The notes under the pieces are model-generated. The model was not told the DNA's origin, did no database searches, and saw only the letters and a list, made by a program, of their open reading frames with translations. This document shows, in pieces, positions 6,482-12,566 of a DNA stretch of 12,566 nt. Every line of letters begins with the position of its first letter. Position 1 is the stretch's first letter. The stretch is taken from NCBI GenBank assembly GCA_964612995.1, contig CAZTGE010000123.1, positions 1-12,566 of the forward strand, given 5' to 3'. The DNA comes from SLQH01 sp964612995 (GTDB lineage: Bacteria; Planctomycetota; UBA11346). Position numbers and translations under genes: made by a program.

Positions 6482-7377
6482 TGTCCAACGCCCTGCTAGA
6501 GTCCGACTGCCCCGAGCTCGAGCTGATCACCCGCGGCAAGGTCCGCGATCTCTACGCCATCGATGACGCCTTGTTGTTCGTCGCCACCGATCGCATCAGC
6601 GCCTTCGACGTGGTGATGGCCAACGGCATCCCCGGCAAGGGGAAGGTCCTCACCCAGCTGTCCACCTTCTGGTTCGAGCTGCTCGGCGAGGTCCTGCCGA
6701 ACCACCTGATCACCGCTGATATCGACGCGATGCCGGCCGCGGTCCAGGCCTATCGCGATCAGCTCGCGGGGCGCAGCCTGCTGGTCAAGCGGCTGGAGAT
6801 CCTCCCCGTCGAAGCCATCGTGCGTGGCTACATCACCGGCTCGGGATGGAAGGAATACTGCCGCAAGGGCACCGTCTGCGACATCGAGCTGCCGGCGGGG
6901 CTGCAGGAGTCGGATCAGCTCGATCCGCCGCTCTACACCCCCTCGACCAAGGCGGAGCAGGGTGCGCACGACGAGAACATCCACCCGGACCGCGCAGCGG
7001 AGATCCTGGGGTGCGAGAAGGCCGACCGGGTGGCCACGGCCGCGATCGAGCTCTACACCCGCGCTGCCGCCTATGCCCGGGGTCGCGGCGTGATCATCGC
7101 CGATACCAAGTTCGAGTTCGGCGTTGACGCCGCGGGCGAACTGGTGCTCGCCGACGAGGTGTTGACCCCCGACAGCTCGCGCTTCTGGCCGGCGGCCGAG
7201 TACGCTCCTGGTCGCGCGCAGGCCAGCTTCGACAAGCAGTACGTCCGCGACTACCTCGAGAGCATCGCGTTCGACAAGACCAACCCGGTCGAGCTGCCGG
7301 CCGAGGTGGTGGCCAATACCCGGGAACGCTACGTCGAGGCCTTCACCATCCTCACCGGTCGCGAACCGGCCCTGTAG
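6478..7377 (+). CDS. purC: Phosphoribosylaminoimidazole-succinocarboxamide synthase (SAICAR synthase)
   Basis: Purine biosynthesis enzyme that joins CAIR with aspartate using ATP to give SAICAR. The 299-residue protein matches the ~300-residue yeast-like/bacterial form. Motifs are GKVRDLY (20-26, nucleotide binding), ATDRISAFD (36-44), VRGYITGSGWKEY (115-127), ADTKFEFG (208-215) and DEVLTPDSSRFW (226-237). Two tandem ATGs lie at 6478 and 6481. The first overlaps the foldase stop as ATGA, and GGGGGA (6468-6473) is four bases before the first and seven before the second, so either could be used (299 or 298 residues). Overlap with the foldase implies coupled translation, though the products have no known shared role. 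It converges on argJ with a 48-base gap. Confidence 0.97.
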   Translation: MMSNALLESDCPELELITRGKVRDLYAIDDALLFVATDRISAFDVVMANGIPGKGKVLTQLSTFWFELLGEVLPNHLITADIDAMPAAVQAYRDQLAGRSLLVKRLEILPVEAIVRGYITGSGWKEYCRKGTVCDIELPAGLQESDQLDPPLYTPSTKAEQGAHDENIHPDRAAEILGCEKADRVATAAIELYTRAAAYARGRGVIIADTKFEFGVDAAGELVLADEVLTPDSSRFWPAAEYAPGRAQASFDKQYVRDYLESIAFDKTNPVELPAEVVANTRERYVEAFTILTGREPAL

Positions 7378-7382
7378 CCGGC

Positions 7383-7423
7383 CGGCGGCGGTGTTTGCGC
7401 GCGAACATGGCGTGGCGCCGCCG
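7383..7423. terminator. Candidate bidirectional terminator between purC and argJ
   Basis: CGGCGGCG (7383-7390) and CGCCGCCG (7416-7423) are exact inverted repeats with 25 bases between them. The interior GTTTGCGCGCGAAC can fold as a small nested stem. It fills the gap between the convergent stops of purC and argJ, where a shared terminator is expected. No T-run follows on either strand, so the call rests on position and structure. Confidence 0.35.
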
Positions 7424-7425
7424 CT

Positions 7426-8748
7426 TCAGCTCCGGTAGTCGGCGTTCTCGCTGATGTACTCGTGCGTCAGATCGCCACCCAGGGCGGTGAACCGCGCCGT
7501 TCCCGCACCCAGGTCGACTGCGATCTCGACGCACCGCTCGTGCGGCGGAAAGTCCATCGGCGGACGGAACACCCCGTCCGGGCCCGGTGCCACGCTGGCG
7601 TAGAGCTGCGTCGCTTCGAGATGGGCCTGGAGTCGGGCGTCGGTCTCCGGATCGAAACGGAAGGTCCCGTCGGCGAACACGGTCTCGGGGCCCAGCTGGA
7701 TGCTGCAGCGGGACGGATCGAGCTCGGGGTGGTGGTCGCCGAGGTGCTTGCCCACGGCCATGATCAGCCGCCCCGCGTTGGGATCGTTGCCGGCGATCGC
7801 GGTCTTGAGCAGCGGGGAGTTGATCACCGCCTTGGCGGTGCCGCGGGCGCAGGCGGTATCGGGCGCGCCGCTGACGGTGCAGCGGATGACGTGGTGCACG
7901 CCCTCGCCGTTGCGGACCACATCGCCGGCGAGCTCGCGGCAGACGCGATGCAGCGCAGCGGCGAAGACGTCTTCGTTGGGCCGGGGGCGTTGGCCGGAGG
8001 CGATCGCGACCACCGTGTCGGAGGTGCTCTGATCGCTGTCGATGGAGATGGCGTTGAAGCTGTCTGCCACCGCCGCGCGCAGCTGCGCGCGCAGCTGCGC
8101 GCGCGGGACCGTGCAGTCGGTGAGGATGTAGACGAGCATCGTCGCCAGGTTCGGCTCGATCATGCCGGCGCCCTTGGCGATGCCCATCACCCGCGAGCCA
8201 TCCGGGAGGCTCAGCCCTCGCGCCTTGGGATAGAGATCCGTGGTCATGATCCCGGTCGCTGCGGGCAGGGCGCTGCGGCCCTGGAGGGCCGCGACCGCGT
8301 CGGGCAGCGCCGCTTCCATCGCCGCGAGCGGCAGCCGCCAGCCGATGACCCCGGTCGACGAGGGCAGGACCTGCCGGGTCTCGATCCCCAGGGCGCGGGC
8401 GGTGGCGGTGCAGATGTGCTCGGCCGCGGCGACCCCGTCGCTCGCGCAGACGTTGGAGATCTTGTTGTTGATCACCACCGCGGCGAGATCGCTGTGCTCG
8501 AGGCGTTCGCGACCGATGCGCACCGGAGCGCCTGGGAAGGCGTTGCGGGTGAACACCGCGGCGAAGTCGGGAGTGGGCCGGTCGCAGGCGATGAGCGTGA
8601 GGGTCATCCGCGCCGGCAGCGGCGCTTCGACCGGGGTGAAGGCGAAGCTGGCGGTGCCGACGCGAAAGCCCTGCGGCAGGCGGGCCTGCTCCTCGAGCCA
8701 GGCCCGGTGTTCAGCGGTGGTCGCGAAAACGAGGTCGGATGCGTCCAT
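7426..8748 (-). CDS. argJ: Bifunctional ornithine acetyltransferase / N-acetylglutamate synthase
   Basis: Transfers the acetyl group from N-acetylornithine to glutamate in the cyclic arginine pathway; some members also use acetyl-CoA. It is 440 residues, slightly longer than the common ~400. ArgJ is made as a precursor that cuts itself to alpha and beta chains at an Ala-Thr bond; here the site is NLATML with T203 as the expected new N-terminal nucleophile. SSTGVIG (130-136, with T132-G133 of the oxyanion hole) and IMTTDLYPKA (167-176) are intact, and KGAGMIEPN precedes the cleavage site. The conserved SFNAISIDSDQSTSDT follows. The ATG at 8746-8748 has only a weak AGAAGTG-like upstream site. 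It is divergent from the GH3 gene, with no other arg gene nearby. Confidence 0.95.
   Translation of the reverse strand: MDASDLVFATTAEHRAWLEEQARLPQGFRVGTASFAFTPVEAPLPARMTLTLIACDRPTPDFAAVFTRNAFPGAPVRIGRERLEHSDLAAVVINNKISNVCASDGVAAAEHICTATARALGIETRQVLPSSTGVIGWRLPLAAMEAALPDAVAALQGRSALPAATGIMTTDLYPKARGLSLPDGSRVMGIAKGAGMIEPNLATMLVYILTDCTVPRAQLRAQLRAAVADSFNAISIDSDQSTSDTVVAIASGQRPRPNEDVFAAALHRVCRELAGDVVRNGEGVHHVIRCTVSGAPDTACARGTAKAVINSPLLKTAIAGNDPNAGRLIMAVGKHLGDHHPELDPSRCSIQLGPETVFADGTFRFDPETDARLQAHLEATQLYASVAPGPDGVFRPPMDFPPHERCVEIAVDLGAGTARFTALGGDLTHEYISENADYRS
8074..8103. repeat. 30-nt perfect palindrome inside argJ
   Basis: It consists of 12-base tandem units GCGCGCAGCTGC (8075-8086, 8087-8098, then a half unit). 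The whole stretch 8074-8103 is its own reverse complement. It encodes an AQLRAQLRA helix in the ArgJ region before SFNAISIDSD, where the family has a helix of similar length, so it need not be an insertion. It may cause replication or transcription pausing. Confidence 0.7.
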
Positions 8749-8871
8749 CGATCACTTCTACGTCTTGCGATACGCGAGGGAAGCGACGTGGCCTGCCATG
8801 GGCCGCGCGTCACGGGTGCGGGCATGGACCTTCCTTCCAGGCGGCTTAGGGTCTGCGGCCTGGAGGTGAGA
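8749..8871. promoter_or_regulatory. Divergent regulatory gap, argJ and the GH3 gene
   Basis: These 123 bases separate the two divergent start codons and must hold both promoters unless the genes are read from further away. On plus, TAGGGT (8847-8852) is a possible -10 box about 20 bases before the GH3 ATG, with no convincing -35 box. I could not find a good minus-strand promoter or an ARG-box-like operator. Confidence 0.3.
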
Positions 8872-10626
8872 ATGGATACGTTTGCAAGCGGCCGGTGGGT
8901 CGATGAACAGCTCGGCCGCCTGGATATCGAACAGAAGGTCGGCCAGCTGATGGTTTTCGGCATGTGTGGCCCGGTGATCACACCAGACGTGGTCGAGTTG
9001 ATCAGCCGTTACCATCTCGGCGGCCTGCGCATCTCGCAGGGCTTCCGCATCATCAACCTGTTCAACGACGTCAAGCCGGGCCAGGATCCCGAGGAGTGGA
9101 CCCTGCGGTCGTTGCATCCGCCGGGCGGATGCAACCGCGATTTCAGCGGCCTGCGCGCGCCGACGCGTTGTACGCCCCGCGAGTACGCCGCCGTGCTCAA
9201 TCAGCTGCGTCAGCTGGCGCTGGACCGGCCAGGAGCGGTGCCGCTGCATTTCACCATCGACCAGGAGGGGAGCGGCTCTGACGACCTGCTCTTCGGCACC
9301 CGTCTGCTGCCGCATCCCATGGGTCTCGCGGCTACCGGCGATCCGGAGATGGCCTACCGCGCCGCGCGGACCATCGGGTCGACCGCGCGTGCGCTCGGCA
9401 TCAACATGCTCCACTCGCCGGTGCTCGACGTGAACACCAATCCGCTCAATCCGGAGGTGGGGACCCGGGCCTACGGCGACGACCCGGACACCGTGACCCG
9501 CTTCGCCCGCGCCAGCCTGCGCGGCTTCAGCGAGACCGGGATCATCGCCACCGGCAAGCACTTCCCGGGCCGGGGTGAATCCCAGGCCGACGCCCACTGG
9601 GGCCTGCCGGTGGTCGATCTGCCGCGCGAGGAGCTCGAGCGGGTCCACGTCAGCCCGTACCGCGAGCTGATCGCCGATGGTCTGCCGGCGGTGATGATGG
9701 CCCATTGCCGCTACCCGGCGCTCTCCGACAGCCCCGATCCGGCGAGCTGCGACCCGCAGATCGTACGCACCTACCTGCGCGAGGAGCTCGGTTTCACAGG
9801 GGTGATCACCACCGACAACATGATGATGGGCGGCCTGCTCCAGCGCTACGAGCTGACCGAGGCGGTGCTGCGGACGCTCCAGGCCGGCTGTGACCTGGTG
9901 CTGTTGCGCGACGAGAGCCCGATCCGCTGGCGCATTCTCGAACGCATCGTGGCCGCGGTGCGCTCCGGCGAGTATCCCGAGGCCATGCTCGACGCGGCGG
10001 TGGAACGGGTGCTGAGAATGCGCCATCGCATGGGTCTGGCCGAGAACGGCGGCCTGGTCGACCCGGACCGTGCCGATCGCTTCGACGATCCCGCGGTGGT
10101 GGCCGCGGCGGCCGACTGTGCCGCCGCGAGCACCCTGCTGGTGCGCGATCGCGCCGGGGCGCTGCCGGTGGCTCCCGATGCCCGGGTGCTGCTGGTGGAG
10201 CAGATCTTCCCCACCCAGGCCCGGGCCAACGACAGCTACACCCGTCCGGGTCTGTTGTGGGAGGAGATGTGCGCCATCGGCTCGGCGGTCGGCTCGGTCG
10301 AGATCGAGAACGTGCCCACGGCGCAGGATGGCGAACGCGTCCGTCGCCGGCTGGCCGAAGACGACTACGACGTGATCGTGACCACCAATTACTACTATCA
10401 CAAGGCCGCCTCGGCCAACACCCCGTTGGTGCGCGAGATGCTGGCGACCGGCAAGCCGGTGATCGTGGTGACCAACACGCCGTATGCCTTCGGCGTGCCC
10501 GACGAGGTGCCCACCGCCATCACCAGCTTCAACCCTGGTGGGCGCGAGCATCTGCGGGTGGTCGCCGAGGCGATCTACGGCCGGCGCGAGCTCACCGCCC
10601 GTTCGCCGCTGACCGGCGGCCCTTGA
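8872..10626 (+). CDS. Glycoside hydrolase family 3, NagZ-like beta-N-acetylhexosaminidase
   Basis: GH3 enzyme expected to release terminal N-acetylhexosamine, for example GlcNAc from peptidoglycan or chitin fragments. The 584-residue protein has the catalytic TIM barrel (about 10-390) and a C-terminal alpha/beta domain (about 415-575), as in the longer two-domain NagZ forms. The NagZ-type loop reads KHFPGRGESQADAH (229-242), keeping the catalytic His (H242) but with Arg where KHFPGHGDT normally has its second His and GES for GDT. The likely nucleophile is D315 in GVITTDNMMMGG. There is no signal peptide, so it is probably cytoplasmic. Residues about 70-102 (with HPPGGCNRDFSG) look like an insertion relative to short NagZ. 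GGAGGTGA lies just before the ATG at 8872. A much longer frame upstream only reads argJ antisense. Substrate is inferred. Confidence 0.87.
   Translation: MDTFASGRWVDEQLGRLDIEQKVGQLMVFGMCGPVITPDVVELISRYHLGGLRISQGFRIINLFNDVKPGQDPEEWTLRSLHPPGGCNRDFSGLRAPTRCTPREYAAVLNQLRQLALDRPGAVPLHFTIDQEGSGSDDLLFGTRLLPHPMGLAATGDPEMAYRAARTIGSTARALGINMLHSPVLDVNTNPLNPEVGTRAYGDDPDTVTRFARASLRGFSETGIIATGKHFPGRGESQADAHWGLPVVDLPREELERVHVSPYRELIADGLPAVMMAHCRYPALSDSPDPASCDPQIVRTYLREELGFTGVITTDNMMMGGLLQRYELTEAVLRTLQAGCDLVLLRDESPIRWRILERIVAAVRSGEYPEAMLDAAVERVLRMRHRMGLAENGGLVDPDRADRFDDPAVVAAAADCAAASTLLVRDRAGALPVAPDARVLLVEQIFPTQARANDSYTRPGLLWEEMCAIGSAVGSVEIENVPTAQDGERVRRRLAEDDYDVIVTTNYYYHKAASANTPLVREMLATGKPVIVVTNTPYAFGVPDEVPTAITSFNPGGREHLRVVAEAIYGRRELTARSPLTGGP
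9111..9135. repeat. 25-nt palindrome within the GH3 coding sequence
   Basis: GTTGCATCCGCC (9111-9122) and GGCGGATGCAAC (9124-9135) are exact reverse complements around one base. It encodes part of the SLHPPGGCN segment, inside a loop that short NagZ proteins lack. It could be a captured palindromic unit or a chance of codon choice. Confidence 0.7.
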
Positions 10627-10649
10627 GCGGGGCGCAGTCGGAGCGCCAG

Positions 10650-10814
10650 CCAGGGCCGCTCAAAGCTCCCAAATGAGGGTCATGCGTCGCCTCCACCTGC
10701 GTCACTATGCCCCAAGCACCAAAGATAGCCGGGCGGTTGGACGCAGGTGGAGGCGACGCCAGGCCTGCCTGCCTGGCGATCGGCGCTCCCGGGGCGAGCT
10801 TTGAGCGGCCCTGG
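10650..10814 (+). repeat. Structured intergenic element, copy A
   Basis: Outer inverted repeats of 19 bases (10650-10668 and 10796-10814) enclose an inner pair of 20 bases (10684-10703 and 10740-10759) with a 36-base loop. A small stem CCAGGC/GCCTGG (10759-10764, 10771-10776) follows. It starts 24 bases after the GH3 stop. Sequence blocks outside the stems are shared with copy B after the kinase gene: CAAATGAGGG, AGCACCAAAGA with GCCGGGCGGTT, and a 28-base identical run at 10778-10805. It may be a miniature mobile repeat, a transcript-end structure or a structured RNA. No transposase is present. Confidence 0.85.
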
Positions 10815-10834
10815 AGCGCCAGCACGGCCCGGCC

Positions 10835-10861
10835 TTGAGTCGCCGATGAGCGATCTAGCAT
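10835..10861 (+). promoter_or_regulatory. Candidate promoter of the FGGY kinase gene
   Basis: TTGAGT (10835-10840) and TAGCAT (10856-10861) each match four consensus positions but are only 15 bases apart. The transcript would begin about 20 bases before the ATG, just ahead of the GGAGGAG ribosome site. It sits after element A, so the kinase could be transcribed independently of the GH3 gene. Confidence 0.3.
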
Positions 10862-10888
10862 GGGCCGGCGGATCCGGAGGAGTTGCGT

Positions 10889-12373
10889 ATGAGCACCGTC
10901 GCGGTGATCGATATCGGCAAGACCAACAAGAAGGTCGCGCTGTTCGATGATTCCCTGCAGCAGGTCGCGTACCGCGAGTGCGCTTTCGCGGCCCGTCCCG
11001 GCGACGACGGCATCATGCACGAGCCGGTCGACGCGATGTGGGATTGGTTCAAGCAGCAGCTGCGCGAGCTCCATACCGCCACGCCCTTCGCCGCGATCGC
11101 GGTGACCACCCACGGCGCCACCGTCGCCTGTCTCGACGCCGAGGGTGGACTGGCGCTGCCGGTGGTCGCCTACGACAACGATCTCGCCGAAGCCGAACAG
11201 GCCGAGCTCGACCGCCGGTTCTACGCTCTGGTCGACGATCCGCTGGCACTGCAAGACGAGACCGCCACCTGCGACATGCCGCTGCTGGTCAATCCCGGCA
11301 AGGCGATCATCTACTATCGCGACCACTACCCCGACGGCATGGAGCGGTGCCGTCACATCGTCAACTATCCCCAGTACTGGGGCTACCGCCTGACCGGCCA
11401 GCTCGGTGCCGAGCCGACCTATACCGCGAACCACTCCTACCTGTTCGCCATCCGCGAACGGCGGCCGTCCTCGATCGCGCACAAGCTGGGAGTGGCCGGG
11501 CTGATCGGGTGTGACCTGTCCCGGCCCTGGGATGCGCTCGGCACCCTGACCCCGGAGCTCCAGGCCGAGCTGGGGCTGCCGGCGATCCCCGTGGCCCTGG
11601 GAATCCACGATTCGAATGCCGCCTTGCTGCCCTATCTGATCAAGCACGGCGACCGCGACTTCGTGGTCAACTCCACCGGGACCTGGTGTGTGGCCATGCA
11701 TGGGGTCGATCGCGTGGCCTACGCGCCCGAGGAGCTGGGGCGCAAGATCATCTTCAACATCGATGCGCTCGATGGCTATCAGAAGACCAGTTTCCTGATG
11801 GGCGGGCAGGAGTACGCCTGTTATCACGATCTCATCGGCGGCGACCACATCCGCTTCGATGCCGCCGGCACCGACGAGATCCTTGCGCGTCCCGGCGACA
11901 TGGTCCTGCCCGGCGCTTTCCCGAGCCAGTTCCCCAAGGTCGATGGTGGCGTGCTCGACAGCGGTGAGGAGATCTCTCTCGCCGCGTTGCGCGACGGGCG
12001 CAAGCCGGCGTGGTTCGCCGATCAGCGCCGTGCGCACATGCGGATCAACGTCAGCCTCGCCCTGCAGAGCAAGGTGGCGCTGGAGCGCACGGGGATGGGG
12101 CCGCAGACCACCGTATTCATCGAGGGCGGGTTCCGTCAGAACGAGACCTACCGCCACGTGCTCGCCGATCTGTTCCAGCACACCACCGTGGCCTGCACCA
12201 ATCTCGAACAGGCCACCGCAACCGGCGCCGCGCTGCTCGCTCAGGCCCTGGCTGCAGAGGGCCATCCGCGCGATTTCGCCGACCGCCTGGAGATCGAGGA
12301 GGCACCGGTGACCCCGCCGCGGCTGCGCAATCTCGCTGCCTACGCCGAGGCTTTCTACGCGCGGGTGCTGTAA
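10889..12373 (+). CDS. FGGY-family carbohydrate kinase
   Basis: ATP-dependent sugar kinase of the FGGY family, which includes rhamnulokinase, fuculokinase, xylulokinase and gluconokinase. It is 494 residues, the normal family length, and cytoplasmic. The N-terminal phosphate-binding motif is DIGKTNKK (8-15), differing from the common DxGTT pattern. The catalytic Asp is D241 in LGIHDSNAA, the second phosphate loop is NSTGTW (261-266), and the adenosine motif is EGGFRQNETY (412-421), followed by ATATGAALLA. The ATG at 10889 has GGAGGAG (10876-10882) upstream; the TTG two codons earlier is less likely. The sugar cannot be read from the sequence; the rhamnulose/fuculose-type branch is my closest guess. 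No isomerase, aldolase or transporter for such a pathway is in the window. The gene is bracketed by direct copies of one repeat element. Confidence 0.9.
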   Translation: MSTVAVIDIGKTNKKVALFDDSLQQVAYRECAFAARPGDDGIMHEPVDAMWDWFKQQLRELHTATPFAAIAVTTHGATVACLDAEGGLALPVVAYDNDLAEAEQAELDRRFYALVDDPLALQDETATCDMPLLVNPGKAIIYYRDHYPDGMERCRHIVNYPQYWGYRLTGQLGAEPTYTANHSYLFAIRERRPSSIAHKLGVAGLIGCDLSRPWDALGTLTPELQAELGLPAIPVALGIHDSNAALLPYLIKHGDRDFVVNSTGTWCVAMHGVDRVAYAPEELGRKIIFNIDALDGYQKTSFLMGGQEYACYHDLIGGDHIRFDAAGTDEILARPGDMVLPGAFPSQFPKVDGGVLDSGEEISLAALRDGRKPAWFADQRRAHMRINVSLALQSKVALERTGMGPQTTVFIEGGFRQNETYRHVLADLFQHTTVACTNLEQATATGAALLAQALAAEGHPRDFADRLEIEEAPVTPPRLRNLAAYAEAFYARVL

Positions 12374-12408
12374 CCCGTTGCGCTCCGGTCTCGGGTGCTG
12401 CGCCAGGG

Positions 12409-12566
12409 CGACTCAAAGCTCGCAAATGAGGGCCATGCCATGCCTCGCCTCCACCTGCGTCACCATGGTGTCAGCACCAAAGAGAGCCGGGCGGTTTGAC
12501 GCAGGTGGAGACGACGCAAGGCATGCCGACCTGGGGATCGGCGCTCCCGGGGCGAGCTTTGAGTCG
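12409..12566 (+). repeat. Structured intergenic element, copy B
   Basis: Second copy of the element after the GH3 gene, in the same orientation, starting 36 bases after the kinase stop. Outer inverted repeats CGACTCAAAGCTCGC (12409-12423) and its complement (12552-12566) reach the window end, so the true end is not seen. The inner stem is CTCCACCTGCGTCA (12449-12462) with TGACGCAGGTGGAG (12497-12510), continuing with mismatches. The run 12536-12563 is identical to 10778-10805. Where the outer arms differ from copy A, both arms change together and pairing is kept. Confidence 0.85.

Noticed and set aside
7462..8871. 470-residue N-terminal extension of the GH3 protein
   Set aside because: It is antisense to argJ. 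A strong ribosome site precedes the ATG at 8872 and the family fold starts there.
10672..10805. Small open frame in element A starting MRVMRRLHLRHYAPSTKDSR, with a similar short frame (MPRLHLRHHGVSTKESRAV) in element B at 12440-12499
   Set aside because: The shared peptide follows from nucleotide identity. Frames end at different places, substitutions are not mainly synonymous, there is no ribosome site, and the inverted repeats explain the conservation better. Kept only as a remote possibility.
10592..12265. Long minus-strand open frame over element A and the kinase gene
   Set aside because: Antisense shadow of the FGGY kinase, which has all its motifs on the plus strand.

Overview
The window is strongly GC-rich: codons mostly end in G or C, and long open frames appear on both strands as shadows of the real genes. 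It holds eight recognisable protein genes and an unusual amount of intergenic palindromic DNA. The gene content is mostly chromosomal housekeeping (redox, pentose phosphate, dNTP, purine and arginine metabolism) plus a signalling phosphatase, a GH3 glycosidase and a FGGY sugar kinase. A membrane-anchored PpiD/SurA-like foldase argues for a cell with an extracytoplasmic compartment. I cannot fix the phylum from sequence alone. A GC-rich PVC-type (planctomycete-like) or similar Gram-negative lineage is a guess.

Layout. Bases 1-380 hold trxA (minus strand), followed on its 3' side by a double-hairpin repeat. Bases 381-865 carry no gene. They hold the trxA promoter candidate and a dense cluster of hairpins, including a perfect 34-bp palindrome and a second copy of the double-hairpin repeat. 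A minus-strand GAF-SpoIIE-type phosphatase (866-2395) is divergent from a plus-strand run: rpe (GTG start), dgt (overlaps rpe by 4 nt), a promoter-sized gap, a PpiD/SurA-like membrane protein, and purC (overlaps the foldase by 4 nt). argJ (minus) converges on purC. A GH3 beta-N-acetylhexosaminidase-like gene is divergent from argJ, and a FGGY kinase gene follows it.

How the parts relate. rpe-dgt and foldase-purC look translationally coupled, although their products are not in one pathway. The GH3 enzyme and the FGGY kinase could act in sequence (release of a sugar, then its phosphorylation), but they are separated by a repeat and the kinase substrate is unknown.

The strongest non-coding signal is a pair of about 160-nt elements, directly after the GH3 gene and directly after the kinase gene. 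They share long identical blocks, have outer and inner inverted repeats, and show compensatory changes in the outer stem. They bracket the kinase gene as direct copies. Together with the double-hairpin repeats downstream of minus-strand genes, they suggest that this genome puts large structured repeats at gene 3' ends. I see no classical hairpin-plus-T-run terminator in the window.
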